Source: Arthrobacter burdickii (GTDB lineage Bacteria > Actinomycetota > Actinomycetes > Actinomycetales > Micrococcaceae). From it: a DNA stretch of 64,000 nt. A program made the position numbers and the translations under genes. Position 1 is the first letter of the stretch; every line of letters begins with the position of its first letter. The stretch is taken from NCBI RefSeq assembly GCF_030433645.1, contig NZ_JAROCG010000002.1:682001-746000 (forward strand), read 5' to 3'. Shown one piece after another: positions 44,129 through 54,690 of the stretch. Under the pieces are notes generated by a model. The model had not been told where the DNA came from. It worked only from the letters and a program-made list of their open reading frames with translations, and did not search any database.

Positions 44129-44148
44129 TTCCCGCCGGACGGCGGGAA
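44129..44148 (+). promoter_or_regulatory. hairpin in the proS leader
   Basis: TTCCCGCC (44129-44136) and GGCGGGAA (44141-44148), 8-bp stem with a 4-nt loop, 35 nt before the proS start. TAGATT at 44111-44116 is a candidate -10. No T-box features (no specifier loop or antiterminator) are visible. Confidence 0.4.
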
Positions 44149-44183
44149 GGTGAATGGCAGTACCGATATGAACGGACACCCGC

Positions 44184-45983
44184 GTGGTCTTACGACTCTC
44201 GACCCTTTTCCTGCGCACCCTGCGTGAAGATCCAGCCGACGCCGAAGTCGCGAGCCACCGCCTCCTGGTGCGCGCGGGCTACATCCGGCGCGCGGCGCCG
44301 GGTATCTACAGCTGGCTGCCGCTGGGGCTGAAGGTCCTCGCCCGGGTCGAGGCCATCGTCCGCGAGGAGATGGAAGCCATCGGCGCACAGGAAGTCCACT
44401 TCCCGGCGCTGCTGCCCAAGGAGCCCTACGAGGCGACCAACCGCTGGACCGAGTACGGCGACGGCATCTTCCGCCTGCAGGACCGCAAGGGCGCGGACTA
44501 CCTCCTGGCGCCGACGCACGAGGAGATGTTCACCCTGCTCGTGAAGGACCTGTACACCTCGTACAAGGACCTCCCCGTGAGCCTGTTCCAGATCCAGACC
44601 AAGTACCGGGACGAGGCCCGCCCCCGTGCGGGGCTGCTCCGCGGACGCGAGTTCATCATGAAGGACTCCTACTCGTTCGACATCGACGACGAGGGCCTGG
44701 AGGCGAGCTACCAGCTGCACCGCGCCGCGTACCTCCGCATCTTCGAGCGCCTCGACCTCGACGTCGTTCCCGTGACGGCGACCGCCGGGGCCATGGGCGG
44801 GTCGAAGAGCGAGGAGTTCCTGCACCCGACGCCCATCGGCGAGGACACCTTTGTCCGGTCGGCCGGCGGCTACACCGCCAACGTCGAGGCCGTTACCACG
44901 GTCGTTCCCGACCCGATCGACTACGCCGAGGCACCCGCAGCGGAGGTGCGCGACACCCCCGACACCCCCACCATCGGCACCCTCGTGGACCACGCCAATG
45001 CGGCGGTGCCCCGGGACGACCGTGCCTGGACCGCGGCCGACACCCTCAAGAACGTCGTGCTGGCCGCCGTGCTGCCCACCGGCGAGCGCGAGATCGTCGT
45101 CGTCGGTGTGCCGGGCGACCGCACCGTGGACCTCAAGCGCATCGAGGCGAACATCGCCGGCCACCTCGAGACGGGCGGCGAGGTCGCCGTGGAGGCAGCC
45201 AACGAGGAGGACCTGAAGAAGCACCCGGGCCTCGTCAAGGGGTACATCGGCCCGGGAATCGCACTGGATTCCGCCGTCATCGGCGCCGAGGCGTCCACTG
45301 GCCTCCGGTACCTCGTGGACCCCCGCGTGGTTCCCGGCACGTCGTGGATCACGGGTGCCAACGAGCACGGCAGGCACGTCTTCGGGCTCATCGCGGGCCG
45401 CGACTTCACCTGGGACGGCGTCATCGAGGCCGTCGAGGTGCGCGAGGGCGACGAGGCACCCGACGGATCGGGTCCGCTGATCGCTGCCCGTGGCATCGAG
45501 ATGGGCCACATCTTCCAGCTCGGCCGCAAGTACGCGGACGCGCTCGGGCTGAAGGTCCTCGACCGGAACGGCAAGCTCGCCACGGTCACCATGGGCTCGT
45601 ACGGTGTCGGGGTCACGCGCGCCATCGCCGCCCTCGCCGAGTCCAACCACGACGACCGCGGCATCGTCTGGCCCCGCAACGTCGCTCCCGCCGACGTCCA
45701 CATCGTCGCGACCGGCAAGGGTGCGGAGGTGTTCGAGGCCGCAGAGAAGCTCGCCGCAGAGCTGGAGGCGGCAGGCCTCGCCGTCCTGTACGACGACCGG
45801 CCCAAGGTGTCCCCGGGCGTGAAGTTCGGCGACGCGGAGCTCATCGGCGTGCCGACCATCGTCGTCGTCGGGCGTGGGCTGGCCGACGGGGTCCTCGAGG
45901 TCAAGGACCGCAGGACGGGTGAGGCGCAGAACGTCCCCGTCGCCGAGGCTGCCGCGCTGCTGCGCGGACTCGCCGCCTCCTAG
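44184..45983 (+). CDS. proS: prolyl-tRNA synthetase, bacterial (editing) type
   Basis: 599 residues from GTG 44184 ([20 protein letters not shown]). Class II aaRS: motif 1 region [20 protein letters not shown], motif 2 [22 protein letters not shown], the inserted YbaK-type cis-editing domain (about residues 230-400) that clears Ala-tRNA(Pro), motif 3 [16 protein letters not shown], and an anticodon-binding domain at the end. Length is that of long bacterial ProRS. The TauE-type gene begins 6 nt after its stop. Confidence 0.97.
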   Translation: MVLRLSTLFLRTLREDPADAEVASHRLLVRAGYIRRAAPGIYSWLPLGLKVLARVEAIVREEMEAIGAQEVHFPALLPKEPYEATNRWTEYGDGIFRLQDRKGADYLLAPTHEEMFTLLVKDLYTSYKDLPVSLFQIQTKYRDEARPRAGLLRGREFIMKDSYSFDIDDEGLEASYQLHRAAYLRIFERLDLDVVPVTATAGAMGGSKSEEFLHPTPIGEDTFVRSAGGYTANVEAVTTVVPDPIDYAEAPAAEVRDTPDTPTIGTLVDHANAAVPRDDRAWTAADTLKNVVLAAVLPTGEREIVVVGVPGDRTVDLKRIEANIAGHLETGGEVAVEAANEEDLKKHPGLVKGYIGPGIALDSAVIGAEASTGLRYLVDPRVVPGTSWITGANEHGRHVFGLIAGRDFTWDGVIEAVEVREGDEAPDGSGPLIAARGIEMGHIFQLGRKYADALGLKVLDRNGKLATVTMGSYGVGVTRAIAALAESNHDDRGIVWPRNVAPADVHIVATGKGAEVFEAAEKLAAELEAAGLAVLYDDRPKVSPGVKFGDAELIGVPTIVVVGRGLADGVLEVKDRRTGEAQNVPVAEAAALLRGLAAS

Positions 45984-45989
45984 TCCGCG

Positions 45990-46805
45990 GTGGGCTCGGG
46001 ACTCGAGGAACTGCACCTCGCGACGATCCTGCTGGTGCTCGTCGCGGGGTTCGCCGCCGGGTGGGTGGATGCCGTCGTCGGTGGAGGGGGCCTGCTGCAG
46101 CTGCCGGCGTTGCTGCTGGTACCCGGCATCGCGCCCGTCGAGGCCCTGGCCACCAACAAGCTCGGGTCCATCTTCGGAACGACGACGAGCGCCGTCACCT
46201 ACTACCGGCGGGCCCACCCGGACCTGAAGACGGCGCTGCCGATGGCGGGGATCGCCCTCCTCGGCAGTTTCGGTGGGGCGGTTCTCGCGGCGTCCCTTCC
46301 GTCGTCGGTGTTCAAGCCGGTCATCGTGGTGGCGCTGATCGCCGTCGCGGTGTTCACCGCGCTGAAGCCGTCGGTCGGGACTCTCACGCAGTTGCGGCAC
46401 CAGGGAGCGCGGCACTACGGGACGGCCGGTGCGATCGGGCTCGTCATCGGGTTCTACGACGGCCTGATCGGGCCTGGTACGGGCTCTTTCCTCATCATCG
46501 CGATGGTCACGCTGCTCGGCTACAACTTCCTCGGTGCCAGCGCGAAGGCGAAGATCGTGAACATGGCGACGAACTTCGGTGCCCTGATGTTCTTCCTCCC
46601 GAACGGCTCCATCCTGTGGGGGCTGGGGCTCCTGCTCGGTGTCGCGAACATGGCCGGTGGCTATACAGGGTCCCGCATGGCGATCAGCCAGGGCAGCAGG
46701 TTCATCCGTATCGTGTTCCTCGCCGTGGTGGGGGCCCTCATCCTCAAGCTCGGGTCCGACGTCTGGGTGGAGAACGTGCGCCCGTTCCTGGCCGGGGCCC
46801 GGTAG
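45990..46805 (+). CDS. TauE/SafE (TSUP) family permease
   Basis: 271 residues from GTG 45990, directly after proS. Eight predicted helices in two similar halves, each with the TSUP motif: GFAAGWVDAVVGGGGLLQLPAL at the N-terminus and GLVIGFYDGLIGPGTGSFL in the middle. ATNKLGSIFGT and KIVNMATNFGALM are further family marks. TSUP proteins move organosulfur compounds or other anions across the membrane. The substrate is unknown, and coupling to proS is positional only. Confidence 0.88.
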   Translation: MGSGLEELHLATILLVLVAGFAAGWVDAVVGGGGLLQLPALLLVPGIAPVEALATNKLGSIFGTTTSAVTYYRRAHPDLKTALPMAGIALLGSFGGAVLAASLPSSVFKPVIVVALIAVAVFTALKPSVGTLTQLRHQGARHYGTAGAIGLVIGFYDGLIGPGTGSFLIIAMVTLLGYNFLGASAKAKIVNMATNFGALMFFLPNGSILWGLGLLLGVANMAGGYTGSRMAISQGSRFIRIVFLAVVGALILKLGSDVWVENVRPFLAGAR

Positions 46806-46842
46806 CAGCCCGCGCCAGTAGCAGCCGGCGGGCGCTGCAGCG

Positions 46843-47868
46843 TTAGAGGACCGGCAGCTCGCCGACCGGCGGCAGTCCGTCCAGCGTCCGCCCGAGCACC
46901 GAACTCGCCACCCACAGGGACCGCTGCGCGTCGCCCGGCCGACCATGGGCGAGGTAGGACAGCGCGTTGCGCACCTCGCGGACGACGGTCCAGCCCCGGC
47001 CGAGGCCGGCATCGAGACCGGCGGCCGCCGCCAGGGCCGTGGAGTGGGCACGAAGGTGACCTGCCGGGTCCGCGGCGTCGAGCTCGGACAGGCGGTTCCA
47101 CAGCATCGGCGCCAGGGCGTACTCGGCGTCGCCGAGCACCGGCTTCGGGTCGATCGCGGTGAACTCCCGCAGCTGTCCCCGCGAGGACGGCAGGAGGTTC
47201 CCGTAGTGCAGGTCGGAGTGCACGAGGACGTCGCGCTCCGACCGTCGCCCCACGATGCCGCGCGACTGGCACACCTCGAGCGCAGACTCCATGAGCCACC
47301 GCGGGAACGGTTCGCCGAGTTCGTGCCACCGTGCGGGAAGGGTGTCCGTCCACCGCTCGGCGTCGGACGCGAGGTGCGGGAACGCGGCCCAGGGGGCGCT
47401 GTCGCCGGCCGGTATCGACAGCCGGCGCAGGACACGGCCCCACGGTTCGGGCGTCTCGTCGAGCGGGACGTCCATCAGGGAGTGGTCGCCGTCGAGCCGG
47501 TCGAGCAGCAGTGCGAAGTCGGGGCGCGACGCCGCGAGCAGGCGCACCGCCCCTGTCCCGTCCCAGAGTTCCAGCGCATCGGGTTCCGGCACGGCCTCGT
47601 CGTGCGGGATCGTGAGTTTGAGGACGGCCTCCGCCGGGTCATTGCCGTCCCGTCGGACGACGGGTACGACGACGGCGCATCGGCCCGCCCACACGGGCTG
47701 TCCGTGCCGCAGGTCGAGGACCAGGTTCCAGGCGTCGAGCCTCCCGGCCAGCAATTCCCGCCATTCCCGGGTCCATCGGGCACCGCCGTCGATGCTCCGC
47801 GCGCTCTGCAGGAGCCGGGGTGGCAGGTCCGGAAGACCGCCCGGGGTGCGGTCCTGGTCGCTAGCCAC
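46843..47868 (-). CDS. aminoglycoside phosphotransferase family protein (streptomycin 6-kinase-like)
   Basis: 341 residues from GTG 47868, which overlaps the end of the upstream minus-strand gene by 8 nt. Protein-kinase-like fold: an ATP-side strand with AVLKLTIPHDEAVPEPDAL, the catalytic loop VLVHSDLHYGNLLPS (HxDxxxxN: His, Asp, Asn) and the metal motif IDPKPVLGDAEY. It resembles APH(6)/streptomycin 6-kinase-like and hydroxyurea kinase proteins. Most chromosomal members in soil actinobacteria are not proven resistance genes; the natural substrate is unknown. Confidence 0.82.
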   Translation of the reverse strand: MASDQDRTPGGLPDLPPRLLQSARSIDGGARWTREWRELLAGRLDAWNLVLDLRHGQPVWAGRCAVVVPVVRRDGNDPAEAVLKLTIPHDEAVPEPDALELWDGTGAVRLLAASRPDFALLLDRLDGDHSLMDVPLDETPEPWGRVLRRLSIPAGDSAPWAAFPHLASDAERWTDTLPARWHELGEPFPRWLMESALEVCQSRGIVGRRSERDVLVHSDLHYGNLLPSSRGQLREFTAIDPKPVLGDAEYALAPMLWNRLSELDAADPAGHLRAHSTALAAAAGLDAGLGRGWTVVREVRNALSYLAHGRPGDAQRSLWVASSVLGRTLDGLPPVGELPVL

Positions 47869-49291
47869 CGTTCGGCCCTGCCGGTGCCGGAGTGCCCTCG
47901 GGTGCCGGCGCGTCCTCGGGAGCCGAAGTCGCCCCCGGCCTCGTTGCGCTGGCGGAATCCCCGGCGGATCCGGCCCCGGATTCCGTCGCCAGACCGGGGA
48001 AGGCGTCGAGCGGCGTTCCGGCCTCGAGACTGCGTTGGACGGCCGCGTTGTAGGAGGCGACGGCCCACGCGCGGACGTCCGGGCCGACAGCGGACACGAG
48101 GCCGGCGTACAGCTCGGCGTGGTCCTGTTCGAGCTCCCGGAGGGCTGCCTCCGGATCGGCGCGGAAGGCCGGGGCGATCGCGAAGCCCGCAGGCGCAGGC
48201 GCCACGGGGACGCAGAGCTCCGCGAGGCGCCGGGCGGCGGCGTCGGCTGCCGCCTGATGGACAGCTGACCGTGCGAGCGCAGCTGCGGGGTCGGGCACCA
48301 GTGCAGCGGCGACCTCGTAGCCGTAGCGGGCCTCGTCTTCGGCCCTTTTCGCGTTCTGCAGGGCCTGCCGGTCGGCCTCGGTGCCGAGGGGGGTCCCGGC
48401 GCAGTCGTCCGGACTGGCGGCGTCGGCTGACGAGGCGGGTGTGAGTGCGCCGGGAGGGTCTCCTGACGAATTAGGAGCGGGCGCGTCGGCAGGGTCGTTA
48501 GCGCCGGCAGGGTCGGCTGACGAAGTAGGAGCGGGGACGCCGGCGGGGCCTCCTGACGGGGCAGGACCGGTGGACGAGGTAGGACCGGTGGGAGCGACCA
48601 GCCCGGCTTCGTCGGCTGTGAGGTCCGCGGCGGACAGAGTGTCGGCAGCAGGGAGGCCGGGCTCGGTCCCGAGCGCCTGTCCGATGAGCACCGCCTGCCG
48701 CCACTGGTTGGCTCCTGCGGAGGCCAGCACACGTGCGGGACCGGGTTCGGCGTCGACGGCGTCCCGCAGGCTGCGCAGGGCGCTGTCCCGGAGCATCGAC
48801 AGGAGGCGCGGTCCGTCCACCGGCACCTCGGCGCTCGAGGACGCTCCCGTCGCCGGGACCGGGTCGATGGGCGTGCCGGCCGACGTGGAACCGGCGGACG
48901 TGGAACCGGCCGACGCGCCGCCGGCATCCGTCCCCTCCGGTGCCGGGGCGGGGGAGCGCGGCAGGGAGACGGCGTCCGCCTGCGCGTCCAGGTCGGCCGC
49001 GACCGCTGCCAGCCTCTCCCCGAGGGCCGCCTCGAGGGCCGGCTGGAGTGCCGCCGCGGCCCGTGCGTCGGCGGCCAGTGCGCGGTACCGTCCCTCGGCG
49101 TCGAGCTGGGCCTGTTCGCCGGCCGAGTAGACGGGGGCCGGCGGTTCGGCGGACCGGAGCCCGATCCCGACGACGATTCCCGCCATGAGCAGGACGACGG
49201 CGAACAGCCCGATGAGCCCCGCGGACCAGCGCAGGACGCGTCCGGCGACGCGGCTTCCACGCACCCGCTGCCCGCCCGTCTCCGCCCGCAT
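47861..49291 (-). CDS. membrane-anchored DUF4439 (ferritin-like) protein
   Basis: 476 residues from ATG 49291. One N-terminal helix (LIGLFAVVLLMAGIVVGIGL) anchors it, probably as a signal anchor or uncleaved signal. A long low-complexity region rich in Ser, Ala, Pro, Gly and Asp (about 120-340) includes STSAGSTSAG and TSSADPAGANDPADAPAPN repeats. The C-terminal domain (about 350-460: ALQNAKRAEDEARYGYEVAA, then RELEQDHAELYAGLV) is helical and matches DUF4439, a ferritin-like fold. Its counterpart is found next to rimP in mycobacteria. Function unknown. Confidence 0.65.
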   Translation of the reverse strand: MRAETGGQRVRGSRVAGRVLRWSAGLIGLFAVVLLMAGIVVGIGLRSAEPPAPVYSAGEQAQLDAEGRYRALAADARAAAALQPALEAALGERLAAVAADLDAQADAVSLPRSPAPAPEGTDAGGASAGSTSAGSTSAGTPIDPVPATGASSSAEVPVDGPRLLSMLRDSALRSLRDAVDAEPGPARVLASAGANQWRQAVLIGQALGTEPGLPAADTLSAADLTADEAGLVAPTGPTSSTGPAPSGGPAGVPAPTSSADPAGANDPADAPAPNSSGDPPGALTPASSADAASPDDCAGTPLGTEADRQALQNAKRAEDEARYGYEVAAALVPDPAAALARSAVHQAAADAAARRLAELCVPVAPAPAGFAIAPAFRADPEAALRELEQDHAELYAGLVSAVGPDVRAWAVASYNAAVQRSLEAGTPLDAFPGLATESGAGSAGDSASATRPGATSAPEDAPAPEGTPAPAGPNGG

Positions 49292-49402
49292 GTTCACAGT
49301 TCCCGATGATGCCACGGTGGGTTGCGTTTCACCCGGTCCTACACCCGGCACCGCGGAATGTCGGTACTCTTGGAGGACAACATCATCGAGTGGGAGGCAG
49401 CC

Positions 49403-50032
49403 ATGGCGGTCCGGTCCGGGAACGAAAAACATGCTCCGACCCGCAAATCGGCCCTGGAGGCCGAGCTGCAGGCCGAAGCCCAGCGCCTGCGGACCAGGCT
49501 GCAGCCCGTAGTGGAACAGCACAACCTCTACCTCGAGGACGTCGACATCAAGGTCGCCGGCTCCCACCGCACGGTCCACGTCGTCGTGGACCTCCCCGAG
49601 GACGCCTCGGGAAGCGTGGGACTCGATGTGATCTCGGCGATCTCGACGGACCTCTCGGCCGCGATGGACAGCGACCCCCAGGATGACGACCGCCCGTACA
49701 ACCTCGAGATCTCCTCACCCGGGGTGTCCCGTCCCCTCACCGAACCGCGGCACTGGCGCCGCAGCGTGGGACGCGTGGTCGAGGTCAAGCCGGTGACCGG
49801 CGACGTCGTCGTCGGCCGCCTGCAGGACGTCACCGCCACGGGAATCCGGCTGATCCCGCACCTGCCCGTCAAGAAGGGCATGAAGCCGAAGCAGGGCGAT
49901 CCGCTCGCCCTCGAGTTTTCCAAGATCCGCAAGGGGACCGTCCAGGTCGAATTCGCGCATCTTGAGGACGAACACCACGAGAACAGCGATGGGGCCGATC
50001 CGGACATCTCCGGCGCCGTGCACCCCGCGTAA
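49403..50032 (+). CDS. rimP: ribosome maturation factor RimP
   Basis: 209 residues from ATG 49403 with GGGAGG 5 nt upstream; the frame continues to 49322 but lacks similarity. RimP assists late 30S assembly. Two domains: the N-terminal alpha-beta part with [37 protein letters not shown] and [20 protein letters not shown], then the SH3-like C-terminal part [19 protein letters not shown]. The C-terminus adds ~30 acidic residues. TACTCT (49370-49375) is a possible -10 element. It leads the rimP-nusA-ylxR-infB-rbfA group. Confidence 0.93.
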   Translation: MAVRSGNEKHAPTRKSALEAELQAEAQRLRTRLQPVVEQHNLYLEDVDIKVAGSHRTVHVVVDLPEDASGSVGLDVISAISTDLSAAMDSDPQDDDRPYNLEISSPGVSRPLTEPRHWRRSVGRVVEVKPVTGDVVVGRLQDVTATGIRLIPHLPVKKGMKPKQGDPLALEFSKIRKGTVQVEFAHLEDEHHENSDGADPDISGAVHPA

Positions 50033-50042
50033 GGAGACCTAC

Positions 50043-51032
50043 ATGGACATTGATATGAGCGCGCTGAGGCTCCTCGAGCACGAGCGCGAGATCCCGCTGG
50101 ACAAGCTGGTGCCCACGATCGAGCAGGCACTGCTCATCGCGTACCACCGCACACCCGGCGCCCACGAGACCGCCCGCGCCGAGCTCGACCGGCGCAACGG
50201 CCACGTCACCATCTGGGCGACGGAGAAGGACGACGACGGCGAGACCGTCGGCGAATTCGACGACACCCCCAGCGGATTCGGCCGCATCGCCGCGAGCACC
50301 GCGCGCCAGGTCATCCTCCAGCGGCTGCGCGACGCCGAGGACGACAACATCCTCGGCGAATTCCGGGGCAAGGAAGGCGAACTCGTCGCCGGCATGATCC
50401 AGCAGGGCACCAATCCGCACATGATCCAGGTCAACCTGGGATCGGTGGAGGCCGTGCTGCCGCCGCCGGAGCAGGTGCCGGGGGAGAAGTACCTGCACGG
50501 CACCCGGCTGCGGGCGTTCGTCGTCGACGTGCACCGCGGCATGAAGGGCCCCTCCATCACCCTGTCCCGCTCGCACCCAGGCCTCGTCCGGAAGCTCTTC
50601 GAACTCGAGGTCCCGGAGATCGCGGACAAGACGGTCGAGATCGTGGCCCTGGCCCGCGAGGCGGGGCACCGCACCAAGATCGCCGTGAAGGCCAACGTCC
50701 CGGGCGTGAACGCCAAGGGTGCCTGCATCGGGGAGATGGGCACGCGCGTCCGCGCCGTCATGAACGAACTGAACGACGAGAAGATCGACATCGTCGACTA
50801 CAACGACGACGCCGCGTCCTTCATCGCGAGCTCGCTGTCGCCGTCGCGCGTCACCTCGGTGACGATCACGGACGAGGCCACGAGGTCCGCACGCGTCGTC
50901 GTGCCGGACTACCAGCTGTCCCTCGCGATCGGCAAGGAAGGCCAGAACGCCCGCCTCGCCGCGAAGCTCACCGGCTGGCGAATCGACATCGTGTCCGACG
51001 CGGCGAAGCCCGCCTCCGCCGCGAAGGCCTAG
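50043..51032 (+). CDS. nusA: transcription termination/antitermination factor NusA
   Basis: 329 residues from ATG 50043 with AAGGAG upstream, 10 nt after rimP. The N-terminal RNA-polymerase-binding domain contains [18 protein letters not shown], followed by an S1 domain (LVAGMIQQG region), then KH1 ([43 protein letters not shown]) and KH2 ([25 protein letters not shown]). It ends there without the acidic repeats of E. coli NusA, as is normal in actinobacteria. It controls pausing, termination and rRNA antitermination. Confidence 0.96.
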   Translation: MDIDMSALRLLEHEREIPLDKLVPTIEQALLIAYHRTPGAHETARAELDRRNGHVTIWATEKDDDGETVGEFDDTPSGFGRIAASTARQVILQRLRDAEDDNILGEFRGKEGELVAGMIQQGTNPHMIQVNLGSVEAVLPPPEQVPGEKYLHGTRLRAFVVDVHRGMKGPSITLSRSHPGLVRKLFELEVPEIADKTVEIVALAREAGHRTKIAVKANVPGVNAKGACIGEMGTRVRAVMNELNDEKIDIVDYNDDAASFIASSLSPSRVTSVTITDEATRSARVVVPDYQLSLAIGKEGQNARLAAKLTGWRIDIVSDAAKPASAAKA

Positions 51033-51068
51033 GCCGGCCGGTCTGCCGGCGGGGCCGGAAGGGGTAGA

Positions 51069-51506
51069 ATGGATACGACTGATGTCGGGTCGCGCCCGGA
51101 AGACTCTGCTCACCGAGAAGATACTGCTCACCGAGAAGAGTCCGGGCACCAGCCGGAGGACACCCATCCGATACGCACCTGCGTGGGATGCCGCCGGCGG
51201 GACCGCCAGTCACACGTGATGCGGGTTGTCGCACGACCGATCGACGGGCAGGATGTCGCCGTCATCGATGAGCGGCGCCGGCTATCCGGACGGGGTGCTT
51301 GGCTGCACCCCGACCCGGCATGCATGGAAACGGCCGTCAAGCGGAAAGCCTTTCACAGGGCCTTCCGCCGACCGGTGGACACTGCTCAGTTGGCAGCGGA
51401 CTTCCAGGCACACCTGGAGCGTCGAGATGAACGCTCCGATTCACCACCGTCCTCCCGGAAAGCGGGTCAGTACCCTCATGGAAACCCGATGAGAACCCAG
51501 CGATGA
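51069..51506 (+). CDS. ylxR: YlxR-family (DUF448) protein
   Basis: 145 residues from ATG 51069 (GAAGGGG close upstream). The YlxR core is PIRTCVGCRRRDRQSHVMRVVAR, then GRGAWLHPDPACMETAVKRKAFHRAFRR (about residues 34-105), a small nucleic-acid-binding fold found between nusA and infB in most bacteria. The first ~33 residues include two 6-residue repeats (DSAHRE, DTAHRE). The start is therefore uncertain, and TAGAAT overlaps the ATG. Confidence 0.85.
   Translation: MDTTDVGSRPEDSAHREDTAHREESGHQPEDTHPIRTCVGCRRRDRQSHVMRVVARPIDGQDVAVIDERRRLSGRGAWLHPDPACMETAVKRKAFHRAFRRPVDTAQLAADFQAHLERRDERSDSPPSSRKAGQYPHGNPMRTQR
51103..51138 (+). repeat. 18-bp tandem duplication in the ylxR 5' end
   Basis: ACTCTGCTCACCGAGAAG and ATACTGCTCACCGAGAAG in direct tandem, two mismatches, in frame. 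Confidence 0.75.
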
Positions 51507-51630
51507 GTGCGCAACGATGATCAATCCGTTGCGCTCTGCATTCGGTCTACCAGGCGCCCTAGCGGCTGGGATCAGCAGTAGGAAATAGACGGTTCGTGCC
51601 TGACTCGGTGCGGACCGAGACAGGAGAAAT

Positions 51631-54579
51631 GTGGCCAAGGTCCGCGTACATGAGCTTGCGAAAGAGCTCGGTATAACCTCGAAAGACGCAGTTGCGAAAC
51701 TGCAGGAACTGGGCGAGTTCGTCCGTTCAGCCTCATCCACCATCGAGGCCCCGGTCGTGAAGAAACTTCGCGGCGCATTCCCCGCCGGCGGCACCAAGCC
51801 CGCCGCAGCCCCTGCCCCCTCACGCCCCGCGGCCCCCGCGCCGTCGGGCCCGAAGCCGGGCGCTGCCCAGGCCGCGCCGGAGGCACCCGCCCCCGCCGCT
51901 CCCGCAGCACCCGCCCCTGCCGCCCCGGCTGCTCCGGCCGCTCCGGCTGCCCCACAGGCATCACCGTTCTCGAACGGTTCCGCTCCCGCGGAAACCCCCG
52001 CCGCGCAGGACACTCCTGCCCCGGCTGCACAGAGCACCCCCGCACCCGAGCAGGGCACGCAGGGCTCGACGCCGGGCGCCCGTCCGGCTCCGCGTCCGGC
52101 CACCCCGCCCGCTGCTCCTGCCGCGGGTACCACCCGTCCTTCGGGCGCCCGTCCCGGTGGAGCGCCACGTCCGGGCAACAACCCGTTCGCACCCTCGCAG
52201 GGCATGGGCTCCCGCCGTGGTGAGACCGACCGTGGTGCAGACCGCGGCGCGTCGGAGCGTCCGCCGCGTCCGGGTAACAACCCGTTCGCACCCTCGCAGG
52301 GCATGCCCCGGCCCGGTCGTCGTGACGATGCCCAGCAGCGTCCCGCCGCGGGTCCGGGTGGACCCCGTCCCGCAGCCGGTGCAGGTGGACCCCGTCCCGC
52401 AGCCGGCGCCGGTGGACCCCGCCCGGGCGCGCCGCGTCCCGGCGCTCCCCGTCCGGCCGGAGCCCCCGGCTCACGTCCTACCCCGGGCATGATGCCCAAC
52501 CGCACCGAACGTCCCGCTGCCCCCGGCCGCGGTGCCCCAGGTGCAGGAGCCGGTCCGCGCCGCGGTCCCGGTGGAGCACCTGCCAGCCCCAGCGGTGCAC
52601 CCGCCGGCGGCGGCTTCGGCAAGGGCGGTCGCGGACGCGGCGGCACTGCCGGTGCCTTCGGCAAGGGTGGAGCCGGCCGTGGCAAGCAGCGCAAGTCGAA
52701 GCGGGCGAAGCGGCAGGAACTGGAGCAGATGTCGGCTCCTTCGCTGGGTGGCGTGAGCGTACCCCGCGGAGACGGCAACACCATCGTGCGCCTGCGCCGC
52801 GGCTCGTCCATCACGGACTTCGCCGACAAGATCGAGGCGAACCCCGCCGCACTGGTCACCGTTCTGTTCCACCTCGGTGAGATGGCCACGGCGACGCAGT
52901 CGCTGGACGAGGACACCTTCGAGGTGCTCGGCACGGAGCTCGGCTACAAGATCCAGGTCGTCTCACCCGAGGACGAGGAGCGCGAGCTCCTCAGCAGCTT
53001 CGACATCGACTTCGACGCCGAGCTGGCAGCCGAGGGCGACGAGGAGCTCGAGGTGCGTCCGCCGGTCGTCACGGTCATGGGCCACGTCGACCACGGTAAG
53101 ACGCGACTGCTCGATGCGATCCGTAACACCAAGGTCGTCGAGGGCGAGCACGGCGGTATCACCCAGCACATCGGTGCCTACCAGATCCAGCACGTCCACG
53201 AGGACAGCACGCGTGCCATCACCTTCATCGACACCCCGGGCCACGAGGCGTTCACCGCCATGCGTGCCCGTGGTGCGAAGGTCACGGACATCGCGGTGCT
53301 GGTCGTCGCGGCCGACGACGGCGTCATGCCCCAGACCGTCGAGGCGCTGAACCACGCCCAGGCGGCCAACGTGCCGATCGTCGTGGCCGTCAACAAGATG
53401 GACAAGGAAGGCGCGAACCCGGACAAGGTCAAGGGCCAGCTCACCGAGTACGGCCTGGTGCCCGAGGAGTACGGCGGCGACACGATGTTCGTGCACGTCT
53501 CCGCTCTCCAGGGCGTCGGCATCGACGACCTCCTCGAGGCCGTCCTGCTCACCGCGGACGCGGCCCTCGACATGCGGGCCAACCCGAACAAGGACGCCCG
53601 CGGTATCGCGATCGAAGCGAACCTCGACCGCGGACGCGGTGCCGTCGCAACGGTGCTCGTCCAGTCCGGAACGCTGAACGTGGGTGACACGATCGTCGCC
53701 GGTACGGCGCACGGCCGTGTGCGTGCCATGTTCGACGAGAACGGCGACATCGTCACGAAGGCGGAGCCGTCGCGTCCGGTCCAGGTCCTGGGTCTGTCCA
53801 ACGTGCCCCGCGCAGGTGACACGTTCTTCGTCACCGACGACGAGCGCACCGCCCGCCAGATCGCCGAGAAGCGCGAAGCCGCGGACCGCAACGCGGCCCT
53901 CGCCAAGCGCCGCAAGCGCATCAGCCTCGAGGACTTCGACCAGGCCGTCGCTGAGGGCAAGGTCGACACCCTCAACCTCATCCTCAAGGGTGACGTGTCG
54001 GGTGCCGTCGAGGCCCTGGAGGACTCGCTGCTCAAGATCGACGTCGGAGAGGGCGTGCAGCTGCGCGTCATCCACCGCGGCGTCGGTGCGATCACCCAGA
54101 ACGACGTCAACCTGGCGACCGTCGACAACGCGATCATCATCGGCTTCAACGTCAAGCCGGCGGAGCGCGTCGCGGACCTTGCCGAGCGTGAAGGCGTGGA
54201 CATGCGCTTCTACTCGGTCATCTACGCCGCCATCGACGATATCGAGCTCGCCCTCAAGGGCATGCTCAAGCCGGAGTACGAGGAGGTGCAGCTCGGAACC
54301 GCAGAGGTCCGCGAGGTGTTCCGCTCCTCGAAGTTCGGCAACATCGCCGGTTCGATCGTCCGCTCGGGCATCATCCGACGCAACACGAGGGCGCGCGTCC
54401 TCCGTGACGGCAAGGTCATCGGGGACAACCTCTCCGTGGACTCGCTCAAGCGGTTCAAGGACGACGCCACCGAAGTCCGCACGGACTTCGAGTGCGGTAT
54501 CGGCCTCGGCTCGTTCAACGACGTCAAGGAAGGCGACACCATCGAGACCTTCGAGATGCGGGAGAAGCCCCGCGTCTAG
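51631..54579 (+). CDS. infB: translation initiation factor IF-2
   Basis: 982 residues from GTG 51631 with AGGAGA upstream. N-terminal IF2_N motif [20 protein letters not shown] (residues 2-21), then ~300 residues rich in Ala, Pro, Gly and Arg, including two copies of [13 protein letters not shown] and GGPRPAAGA repeats. GTPase core: GHVDHGKT at 484-491, [19 protein letters not shown], and the switch regions. Domains II-IV follow, with the C-terminal fMet-tRNA-binding domain near [17 protein letters not shown]. It places fMet-tRNA on the 30S subunit and joins subunits. Confidence 0.98.
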   Translation: MAKVRVHELAKELGITSKDAVAKLQELGEFVRSASSTIEAPVVKKLRGAFPAGGTKPAAAPAPSRPAAPAPSGPKPGAAQAAPEAPAPAAPAAPAPAAPAAPAAPAAPQASPFSNGSAPAETPAAQDTPAPAAQSTPAPEQGTQGSTPGARPAPRPATPPAAPAAGTTRPSGARPGGAPRPGNNPFAPSQGMGSRRGETDRGADRGASERPPRPGNNPFAPSQGMPRPGRRDDAQQRPAAGPGGPRPAAGAGGPRPAAGAGGPRPGAPRPGAPRPAGAPGSRPTPGMMPNRTERPAAPGRGAPGAGAGPRRGPGGAPASPSGAPAGGGFGKGGRGRGGTAGAFGKGGAGRGKQRKSKRAKRQELEQMSAPSLGGVSVPRGDGNTIVRLRRGSSITDFADKIEANPAALVTVLFHLGEMATATQSLDEDTFEVLGTELGYKIQVVSPEDEERELLSSFDIDFDAELAAEGDEELEVRPPVVTVMGHVDHGKTRLLDAIRNTKVVEGEHGGITQHIGAYQIQHVHEDSTRAITFIDTPGHEAFTAMRARGAKVTDIAVLVVAADDGVMPQTVEALNHAQAANVPIVVAVNKMDKEGANPDKVKGQLTEYGLVPEEYGGDTMFVHVSALQGVGIDDLLEAVLLTADAALDMRANPNKDARGIAIEANLDRGRGAVATVLVQSGTLNVGDTIVAGTAHGRVRAMFDENGDIVTKAEPSRPVQVLGLSNVPRAGDTFFVTDDERTARQIAEKREAADRNAALAKRRKRISLEDFDQAVAEGKVDTLNLILKGDVSGAVEALEDSLLKIDVGEGVQLRVIHRGVGAITQNDVNLATVDNAIIIGFNVKPAERVADLAEREGVDMRFYSVIYAAIDDIELALKGMLKPEYEEVQLGTAEVREVFRSSKFGNIAGSIVRSGIIRRNTRARVLRDGKVIGDNLSVDSLKRFKDDATEVRTDFECGIGLGSFNDVKEGDTIETFEMREKPRV

Positions 54580-54589
54580 GAGGTAGGTC

Positions 54590-54625
54590 AGCACAGGCGC
54601 CCTGGTTCTCCCGGGCGCCTGTGCT
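54590..54625 (+). terminator. infB-rbfA intergenic terminator/attenuator
   Basis: Perfect 13-bp stem AGCACAGGCGCCC (54590-54602) / GGGCGCCTGTGCT (54613-54625) with a 10-nt loop, 11 nt after the infB stop; followed by GTCGT, no U tract. Confidence 0.65.
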
Positions 54626-54690
54626 GTCGTACAGCCGGAGCCCGCACGTCGGGTTCCCCACCCTCATCCGCTTCCCTAGGAGTATCAGCA

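Noticed and set aside
44101-44183. T-box leader before proS
   Set aside because: Only one 8-bp hairpin; no specifier loop or T-box sequence.
44190-47435. 1081-codon minus-strand frame
   Set aside because: Antisense to proS and the TauE-type gene; composition shows a third-position GC shadow, no protein family seen.
46843-47868. Acquired streptomycin-resistance gene
   Set aside because: Similarity to the kinase family is clear, but there is no mobile context, and base composition and codon use are like the neighbours; resistance is not claimed.
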